Shown: piece after piece, positions 58,059 to 64,000 of the stretch
How the letters are laid out: every line of letters starts with the position of its first letter
How positions within the stretch are numbered: position 1 is the stretch's first letter
Assembly (NCBI GenBank): GCA_017481205.1
Contig: JAFUPN010000041.1
Location: forward strand, 62,001-126,000
DNA: 64,000 nt
DNA from: Clostridia bacterium
Lineage (GTDB): Bacteria > Bacillota > Clostridia > UMGS1810
Reading direction: 5' to 3'
The notes under the pieces: model-generated
What the model was told of the DNA's origin: nothing
The model's database searches: none
Seen by the model: the letters and a program-made list of their open reading frames with translations, nothing else
Program-made: the position numbers and the translations under genes

Positions 58059-58718
58059 TTATCTTTTTACCCGGTATTCATTGGGGCTTATCCCCTCATG
58101 CTTCTTGAATACGGTGCTGAAATAACAAGAGTCTACAAAGCCGACCATTTTGCCGATTTCGTATATTTTGTACTCTGTGTCTCTCAGCAGCTGCTTTGCA
58201 TAATTTATCCTCATAGATGTGAGATACTCTGTAAAATGCTCTCCGGTATGTTTTTTGAAAATATGACTCAGATATGCCGGGTTAACATACACCTGCTTTG
58301 CCACGCTTTCTAAACTCACCTGCTTGTCAAAATGTTCCTCCATATACTCAATAGCTTTGTTCAGTACGCTGTGAGGATTTTTCTTTCTGTTTTTGGAAAG
58401 ATACATCGTAATGCACTTCACATTCTGCTCCATAATATTCAGCGCCGCTTCGCATATCTGTGTGCACACAGCGTTGCAGCCTTCTGCCACAATACACACC
58501 ACCTTGGGGAACTGACAGTTCAGGACGTCTGTTATGTCACTTTGGCTGGCGCATTGCTTGTCAACAACTGCGATACTGATATCACCACGGGATAGTCTGC
58601 CAATTGCAGACGAAGCTTCAAAAGTGCCGACATTATCAATATTCATTGCTGGCAAATCAAGGTCGTTCAAATGTGCTTGTATTTGGTTGTTATGGTCTAT
58701 GATAATCATTTTCAGCAT
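58059..58718 (-). CDS. AraC-type response regulator with shortened, degenerate receiver (YesN-like)
   Basis: 219 residues. The N-terminal about 85 residues have a receiver-like pattern (MIIIDHNN for the acidic pocket, ISIAVVDKQ where the phosphorylated Asp would be, KVVCIVAEGC) but are shorter than a normal receiver of about 120 and lack a clear Lys-Pro end. The C-terminal AraC domain is intact (LESVAKQVYVNPAYLSHIFK; YEIGKMVGFVDSCYFSTVFK). No histidine kinase is nearby. ATG after AGAGGTAGAAAAA. It sits inside the operon it probably regulates. Confidence 0.8.
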   Translation of the reverse strand: MLKMIIIDHNNQIQAHLNDLDLPAMNIDNVGTFEASSAIGRLSRGDISIAVVDKQCASQSDITDVLNCQFPKVVCIVAEGCNAVCTQICEAALNIMEQNVKCITMYLSKNRKKNPHSVLNKAIEYMEEHFDKQVSLESVAKQVYVNPAYLSHIFKKHTGEHFTEYLTSMRINYAKQLLRDTEYKIYEIGKMVGFVDSCYFSTVFKKHEGISPNEYRVKR

Positions 58719-58731
58719 TTTTTCTACCTCT

Positions 58732-58758
58732 GTGCCTGCGAAGTATATTCGCAGGCAC
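58732..58758 (-). other. intercistronic hairpin before the regulator RBS
   Basis: Perfect 11-bp arms GTGCCTGCGAA/TTCGCAGGCAC with a 5-base loop, no T tract, ending immediately before the AGAGGTAG ribosome binding site. It could lower regulator translation or protect the GH42-like mRNA. Confidence 0.75.
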
Positions 58759-58770
58759 GCTGATACCGGT

Positions 58771-61700
58771 TTACAGTTCGCATCTTACAAACAACGGCTC
58801 ATAAGGATTAACCTCGACAACCTCTCCGAGCTTTTCTGTTTCACGAAGCTCAGTTATATCTGTCAGTCTTTTTCCGTTGTATTCTATATACACCTTTTTG
58901 GTGCTGCCCCAGTCATAGTTGCACAAATTCAGGATTATTGCACCGTCATGTTCTACCCAGTTCCATTCAAGCTCTTCAACCTGCTTGCCTGTATCGGCAT
59001 CATAAACCACAAGCTTTTTCATACCTGCTTTGTCAAATGCCTCGCCCAGGAACTCTGCATAGTCACTCTGCGCTGCAGATGCTATTGCATCAGGACTTTT
59101 CTCAACCGGGATAATTGTTGCTGCTTTGTTGAGTCTGTCTATAAGATCTGCCGGTACCGGATTGTTTTGCTCGTCATAGTGGAGAGCCTCTTTTCCTACC
59201 ACGACAACCTTGCCGCCCTTTTCTGCAAACTCTACTATCGCCTTTACTGCATCCAGTCTTACATTAGTAGCCTCGGGAACAACAAGCATTTTGTAGTTAT
59301 CCAGCTTTTCTGTCTGTGTTTCTCCGATAAAGCCGGGCTTCAGACCATTGTACAAGGTGGTACAATATGCAGTAAATGTAGAGTTCATATACTGGCTGTT
59401 GTAACCGATACTTGGATGAGAATACAATATAGCAACATCTCTCGGCTTGCTCTTTATAGCCTCGATTTCGTATGCATATCTGTTGGCATCATATGCAAGT
59501 CTCGGTATTGCTGACATACAGTCAACACGGTACTGGTAAGTAGGATTACGGAAAATACCTTTTTCCAGATGGTCGCTTATGCCCCATACCCAGGTGTTGT
59601 CAGCACAAAGTCCGTGCATAATTCCCTGCCATATGTTGGTTCTCGTCCAGTTGAACTGATTTGGATTGTAATCGATAGTAGCGTTATCTATGATTATGTG
59701 GTCCTCAGAGTTGATTGACGGTGCGTCTGTAAGTGAGCCGGTAAGGTCATACCATTCCAGCTTTGCCTGCAGGCTTTCGTTGTCCTGGTTGATGTATGCC
59801 CAGGCATCGTCGCCAGCGATATCAAAATACTGAGACAGCTCCTCATAGTTGACACCTCTGTTCATTGTAGCTGCAGGATATCTGTAAATATCAAGCATAC
59901 ACTTAGCCATAATTCTCATATCAGGAGCTACTTTAGTAACTGTGTCGTGCATATGCTTGAAAAATTCTGTATATATATTTTCGTTAAACACACGCCAGTC
60001 ATAGTAGTAGACATCTCGGGATGAGTTTCTGGGCATTACTATCTCTTCAAAGGCAGCATATTCTGTTCCGTAGGTTTTGTTGAGATTTTCAATCGTGCCA
60101 TACAGTCCCTTAAGATATTCATGATACTTGGGCAGATAGTATGACTTGTCAGACGAGTCAAATCTCGGCTCGTTGTGCAGGTCAAATGCTGCAATTATAT
60201 CATAATCCTTAGCCATCTCGGTAAGCGCTGTAAGATAAATCTCTATAGCCTCAAATACGAGAGGATGGGTCGGGTTGAATTTAAGATATACGCTGTAGTT
60301 TTTGCCCGGCTCTGCAACCTCCTCAGACAAGCGCAGGAGATATTCCGGAGCGGATGGTGTACCCGGTGACAGAATAACAGGTATATTGTAGAACTGCGCT
60401 CTCTGGAGCTGCATTTCAACCTTGCTCAAAGCAAGCTGATTTACACCGAATACGGAATCGCCGCTTCTTTCAAAGCAAGCTTCAAAATCTGCATTTTCAA
60501 GGAGATTTACATCACTGCCCTGCTCATAGAGATATACATCATCTATGTATATTTCCTCAGTAAGGTCAGAGGTACCGATAAAGCACAGAACCTTACCTGA
60601 AAGATTTTCAGCGGTTGTGGTGGTCTCCTTAAAGGGAGTCCATTCATCATAGCTTCCGTTGAAATTCACCTTTTTACCGTTAAAGCTCATTGAACACTGC
60701 TTTGCATTCTTTGCCTTAACCATACCGCCGAATACATATGTGGTATTTGGCTTAGCGGCAATGTTCTGATATATATACTGGGTTATGTTTGCCTTTGCAG
60801 CAGTGCGGTTAACCATTTTCAATGAGAATTTGCCCTCGTAGGCTTCCTCATCGGACACAATCACATCCGCGTCTGCCCATCCGGCGCTGCCGCCCTGAGA
60901 TTTCCATACGCTGGGCTTTTCTGCCTGACCGATTACGTCAGAGAATACCGATGCAACCGGCATAAAGCCTATTCCGAAATCATTGTAATTGGGGATATCG
61001 TCTCTGTCCTCCCAACCGGTGATGTAACCGAGGAAGAAGTACGGTCTGCGTTCAATCTCGCCCTTGTACTCAGTATCTGCAACAAAGCTCATTCCGTCAA
61101 GCTCAATTTTGCTTGAAACGTATTTCGGTACATCCTTAACTGCCTTTGTGCCGTCAAGATAGCCTTTGAGAGATGCCTCGGCATTGTCAAGGATACCCGG
61201 CATTTTGTTAAGATTGTATGCTACGCTTCTGTAGTCGTCGCTTTCTACCTGCTTGCGCAGCACCTCCAGCGAACGCTCTACAGCATTCATATCAGTAGTC
61301 TCATAGGTAGTGTCTATACCCTTTTCCTCGCACTGCGCAATAATGGCACGGATATCTGCAATTCTCTTGGTATATTTGTCTGCATACTCATAAAACAGGT
61401 CATAGGAGGGTACTGCATTTGCATCGAATGAGAGCTTTTGCTCCCTGCTGCCTGATTTGAGTGTAACAGCAATTTCCACTTCGCCCATATCCTCAAACAT
61501 ATATGTAAAAGGTACTTTGACAACCTTGCCGGTGCCTGCTGTGAAGTCTGCAACCTTGGTGCCGTCATCCTTGAGCAGCTCACCGCTGATTTCGTCGCCG
61601 AAGTTAACAATAGTAGCAGTGTATCTGCTGTCTACACCGGTCATTATTTCGTCCTCGCCCTCAATGAATGCAAAGACGTCTTTTTCTGCCTCGCTTACAG

Positions 61701-62886
61701 GTACAACTGCCGGCGAATACTGTGCAGTTTTGCCGTTACCTATACCCTGGGCAATCTCCAGTGCATAGCGTCTGTCTACACCGTCGTTTTCGTTAAGCAT
61801 AAGGTTGAAGGAGAAGGGTTCAGGCTTCTCAGGGATATATGAACCCCAGGGAATAGCTACCTCATAGATAGTTTCCTCGCCTTTCCTTGTTGATTTAAAT
61901 TCAATGTTGTTGTGTGTGCAGTAGGGGTCGCCGCCCTCTACATGCATAAGGCCAACCTCTGTGCCAAATTCACCAACTGTTTTGCTGAGCATAATCTGTA
62001 TGCTGTCTGCCTGCCAGTAGTAAGCAGTATCGGTATGGTGAAGAGCATCCTTAGCAGCTACATAGAAATAGAAGTTTTTGTCGTCATATGCTATTTTGTA
62101 ATCTGCTCTCATAACTATATCGCCGCTATAAGTACCAAAGCGGTAATATTCATTAAGCTTGATAGCATCTATATCCGCCCAGTCATCGCCGAAGCCATCC
62201 ACTGTGATGTTTTTTTCCTGCATAGGTACCTGAGGGGATGTAACAACATAGTCCATCGCTTCTGTTCCTGACAGTTCCTCAATGTTGCCGCACTTGTTCT
62301 GAGTGCTGCCGGTTGCTGTAACAGCCGGTGCTCCCGACTCGAAGCTGCCGTTTGACATAAGATTGGGACCTGCAGGCTTGCCGTTTTCATCAAGCTCATA
62401 GATATATGCTCTGTCAATCCAGACATTTTTCATCTTGTTGTAGAATATAAAGCCCATCTGCTTGTTGGTATCCGGACCTGTGTATGTATAGGTAAATTTG
62501 TACTCTGTCCATCCAAAGGTTTTGGAAAAAGGTGTGATAAGGTTCATAGCTGCATCAAAATACATATACACATCAGAGCCCTTATCAGCCTTTACAACGC
62601 AGCCGTATTCGTAGGTTTTGCCCTTTTTGATTGCTACGTTCGTATACATATTGAGATAATGGTTTGAGGCATCCTTGAGAGTATTACTGGATAATCTCAG
62701 GGAATAATTGCCGTCGTACTTTTCTGTGCCGTCAAGGGTTACCTCTGCGTCATAACTCTTTCGCACCTCTGTCCATCCGCTTACATTTACTCCGTTGCTG
62801 TCGGTAAGTGCAAAAGCAGGAAGTATACTTGTGCATAGCATAGACACAATCAAAAGTGAAAGTACAACTACTTTTGATGCTTTCAT
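58771..62886 (-). CDS. exported GH42-like beta-galactosidase-type protein with CBM9-like and CBM4-like domains
   Basis: 1371 residues with a signal peptide (cleavage near AFAL, 27). A CBM4/9-like beta-sandwich lies at about 35-170 (YSLRLSSNTL; VWIDRAYIYE) and a CBM9-like domain at about 215-395 (DWADIDAIKL; FYFYVAAKD; YEVAIPWGSY). The catalytic barrel is split by another beta-sandwich at about 690-820. Barrel motifs: IIAAFDLHNEPRF (acid/base Glu, about 902), WRVFNENIYTEFFKHMHD, PSINSEDHI (possible nucleophile Glu, about 1060) and NTWVWGISDH. A GH42-middle-like domain follows (RDVAILYSH; VVPEATNVRLDAVKAIVEFA). It should remove terminal sugars from the polysaccharide outside the cell. ATG with GGGAGG in the end of the upstream gene. 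Family assignment is by motif only. Confidence 0.75.
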   Translation of the reverse strand: MKASKVVVLSLLIVSMLCTSILPAFALTDSNGVNVSGWTEVRKSYDAEVTLDGTEKYDGNYSLRLSSNTLKDASNHYLNMYTNVAIKKGKTYEYGCVVKADKGSDVYMYFDAAMNLITPFSKTFGWTEYKFTYTYTGPDTNKQMGFIFYNKMKNVWIDRAYIYELDENGKPAGPNLMSNGSFESGAPAVTATGSTQNKCGNIEELSGTEAMDYVVTSPQVPMQEKNITVDGFGDDWADIDAIKLNEYYRFGTYSGDIVMRADYKIAYDDKNFYFYVAAKDALHHTDTAYYWQADSIQIMLSKTVGEFGTEVGLMHVEGGDPYCTHNNIEFKSTRKGEETIYEVAIPWGSYIPEKPEPFSFNLMLNENDGVDRRYALEIAQGIGNGKTAQYSPAVVPVSEAEKDVFAFIEGEDEIMTGVDSRYTATIVNFGDEISGELLKDDGTKVADFTAGTGKVVKVPFTYMFEDMGEVEIAVTLKSGSREQKLSFDANAVPSYDLFYEYADKYTKRIADIRAIIAQCEEKGIDTTYETTDMNAVERSLEVLRKQVESDDYRSVAYNLNKMPGILDNAEASLKGYLDGTKAVKDVPKYVSSKIELDGMSFVADTEYKGEIERRPYFFLGYITGWEDRDDIPNYNDFGIGFMPVASVFSDVIGQAEKPSVWKSQGGSAGWADADVIVSDEEAYEGKFSLKMVNRTAAKANITQYIYQNIAAKPNTTYVFGGMVKAKNAKQCSMSFNGKKVNFNGSYDEWTPFKETTTTAENLSGKVLCFIGTSDLTEEIYIDDVYLYEQGSDVNLLENADFEACFERSGDSVFGVNQLALSKVEMQLQRAQFYNIPVILSPGTPSAPEYLLRLSEEVAEPGKNYSVYLKFNPTHPLVFEAIEIYLTALTEMAKDYDIIAAFDLHNEPRFDSSDKSYYLPKYHEYLKGLYGTIENLNKTYGTEYAAFEEIVMPRNSSRDVYYYDWRVFNENIYTEFFKHMHDTVTKVAPDMRIMAKCMLDIYRYPAATMNRGVNYEELSQYFDIAGDDAWAYINQDNESLQAKLEWYDLTGSLTDAPSINSEDHIIIDNATIDYNPNQFNWTRTNIWQGIMHGLCADNTWVWGISDHLEKGIFRNPTYQYRVDCMSAIPRLAYDANRYAYEIEAIKSKPRDVAILYSHPSIGYNSQYMNSTFTAYCTTLYNGLKPGFIGETQTEKLDNYKMLVVPEATNVRLDAVKAIVEFAEKGGKVVVVGKEALHYDEQNNPVPADLIDRLNKAATIIPVEKSPDAIASAAQSDYAEFLGEAFDKAGMKKLVVYDADTGKQVEELEWNWVEHDGAIILNLCNYDWGSTKKVYIEYNGKRLTDITELRETEKLGEVVEVNPYEPLFVRCEL

Positions 62887-62888
62887 CG

Positions 62889-64000
62889 TTAATTACCTCC
62901 CTTATAAAGTTCCGTCGGTTGTGCTACGGGTTTTAAATTGCCCTTGCACCAGATGTATACCCTGAGCACGTCTCCGTCAGACACTTCCGATATTTTTATA
63001 GTTGTTGCCAGTTGTCCAGCTCCTTGTACAAGAGCTGTTTTTTTCAATGTTTCTCCGTTATCTCCAAAATGAGCCATTATCATCGTCACATCTTCCTGAC
63101 AGTCAAGTTCATCTGCAGTAACGGTGTATTGTATATTGCCGGCGATAAGTGTATGTATATCCTGAGATGTTATATTACCGCTGTCATCCACAAGAGAAAA
63201 TTCTCCCTTTTGAATGGTGTATCTTATTAGTACCGGCTCATAGGTGTTAAGTGTTACTGTGTCACCTACCGCCTCGCCGTCGATAAGCTCGGCTCCACCG
63301 ATTATTCTGTATCCTTCAAGCTGTGGCTTTACAGTTACCGAGCTGCTGTTGTAGTTGCACATATTCACCAGAAGGCTATTGCCTTGGCGCAAATATGTTA
63401 TCTCCACACCATCAGCTGCCGCCATGGTGCCTGTGTCGGTAACAGTAAAATCTGCATCTCCCATAATCTCTGCTACATAGGTGGGTATGCTTGCTGCTAT
63501 CGAGGATTTTTTTGAAGTGAAGGTTCTTGTTGCGGTATAGGTCTCTGCAGCAGTAAGCCCTGCAATCTCCGATGCTGATGCCGCTCTTGAAAGACCGTTG
63601 CAATCATATGTGAAGCAATCGGCACCAAACAGATATACCTTGCCGCCGCCCTTTATGTAGCTGACAATCGCCTCAACTGCCTCATCGCTTATATGAGTGA
63701 CCTCAGGAACAATGAGTATGTCATAGTTGTTTATCTGAGATATGTCATATTCGTTTGCAATAAACGGTCTGAAGCCTTTGTACAGCAGGCTTGTATATGT
63801 TTTGTACAAGCTGTTTTCATGCTGATAGTTGTATATTGATGTGGTGTGAGAATGGAGTATTGCCACATCGCAGGCTTTGTTCTGTAAAGCAGATATTTCA
63901 TCTGCAAGTCTGTTCAGGTCGTATGTTGTCTTTCCGCTCTGGTACATCACATCGCCCCTGTACTGAACGCATGGATTGCGGAATGATGCATTTGTAGAAT
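62889..64000 (-). CDS. GH42-like protein, C-terminal part only (5' end outside window)
   Basis: Open to the window edge: the frame upstream of the first Met reads STNASFRNPCVQYRGDVMYQ, matching FRNPTYQYRVDCM in the 1371-residue protein. The middle-domain motif DVAILHSHTTSIYNYQ and YDILIVPEVTHISDEAVEAI then follow. So it is a tandem paralogue of the next gene. The C-terminal end differs: it carries the W-centred export-protein module (VLRVYIWCKGNLKPV). The active-site region lies outside the window, so activity cannot be judged. Stop TAA two bases before the next ATG. Confidence 0.8.
   Translation of the reverse strand, partial: STNASFRNPCVQYRGDVMYQSGKTTYDLNRLADEISALQNKACDVAILHSHTTSIYNYQHENSLYKTYTSLLYKGFRPFIANEYDISQINNYDILIVPEVTHISDEAVEAIVSYIKGGGKVYLFGADCFTYDCNGLSRAASASEIAGLTAAETYTATRTFTSKKSSIAASIPTYVAEIMGDADFTVTDTGTMAAADGVEITYLRQGNSLLVNMCNYNSSSVTVKPQLEGYRIIGGAELIDGEAVGDTVTLNTYEPVLIRYTIQKGEFSLVDDSGNITSQDIHTLIAGNIQYTVTADELDCQEDVTMIMAHFGDNGETLKKTALVQGAGQLATTIKISEVSDGDVLRVYIWCKGNLKPVAQPTELYKGGN

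Noticed and set aside
1..64000. CRISPR array, tRNA or rRNA genes, integrase or phage genes
   Set aside because: None could be recognised; the only mobile-type sequences are small non-coding elements.

Overview
The window reads as the chromosome of an uncultured Gram-positive member of the Clostridia, probably a fibre-degrading gut or sediment organism. The basis is clostridial-type rpoB and rpoC, S-layer-homology (SLH) surface proteins, strong AGGAGG-type ribosome binding sites, frequent TTG/GTG starts, YesN/YesS/YtcQ/UgpAE-like sugar-uptake and regulator families, and large exported multidomain proteins. Nearly everything is on the minus strand. The exceptions are two small AraC regulators. 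No tRNA, rRNA, CRISPR array or transposase gene was seen.

Layout (minus-strand genes are transcribed right to left). (1) 13753 to 1: cassette 1. It holds a 543-residue C-terminal SLH protein, an 894-residue N-terminal SLH protein (TAATG overlap), a 1424-residue heparinase II/III-like lyase, an 899-residue LamG/Ig protein and a 661-residue LamG protein. The frame of the last one continues past an in-frame TGA to the window edge. (2) 13851-15663 (+): two cupin-AraC regulators divergent from cassette 1. (3) 18142-15818: a membrane-spanning AraC regulator. (4) 37546 to 18389: cassette 2. It holds an orphan sugar-binding lipoprotein, a 543-residue C-terminal SLH protein, an N-terminal SLH protein, a 1437-residue lyase (ATGA overlap), a 1330-residue LamG/CE6-like esterase protein, a clan-A glycosidase, a LamG protein and a GH105 unsaturated uronyl hydrolase. 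The GH105 start is separated from its body by an A9 tract that is out of frame. (5) 45475-37869: rpoB-rpoC, detached from ribosomal protein genes, with a very acidic RpoB tail. (6) 52537-46218: two exported surface proteins (LamG repeats; BspA-like leucine-rich repeats). (7) 53316-52744: a TetR regulator with an operator-like palindrome. (8) 64000-53650: a sugar operon with two tandem GH42-like beta-galactosidase-type proteins, an AraC-type response regulator with a shortened receiver, an aldo/keto reductase, and a binding protein with two ABC permeases.

As a system, I infer a Gram-positive polysaccharide utilisation region for a uronic-acid-containing, probably acetylated polysaccharide. Surface lyases cut the chain, the esterase deacetylates, LamG/CBM32/CBM9 modules bind substrate, SLH proteins anchor to the wall, ABC transport imports products, and cytoplasmic GH105 and clan-A enzymes finish the oligomers under AraC-type control. 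The most notable feature is that a four-gene unit (C-SLH, N-SLH, lyase, LamG/Ig protein) occurs twice in the same order. The intergenic DNA carries several families of small non-coding palindromic elements. One of them is inserted inside a copy of another.
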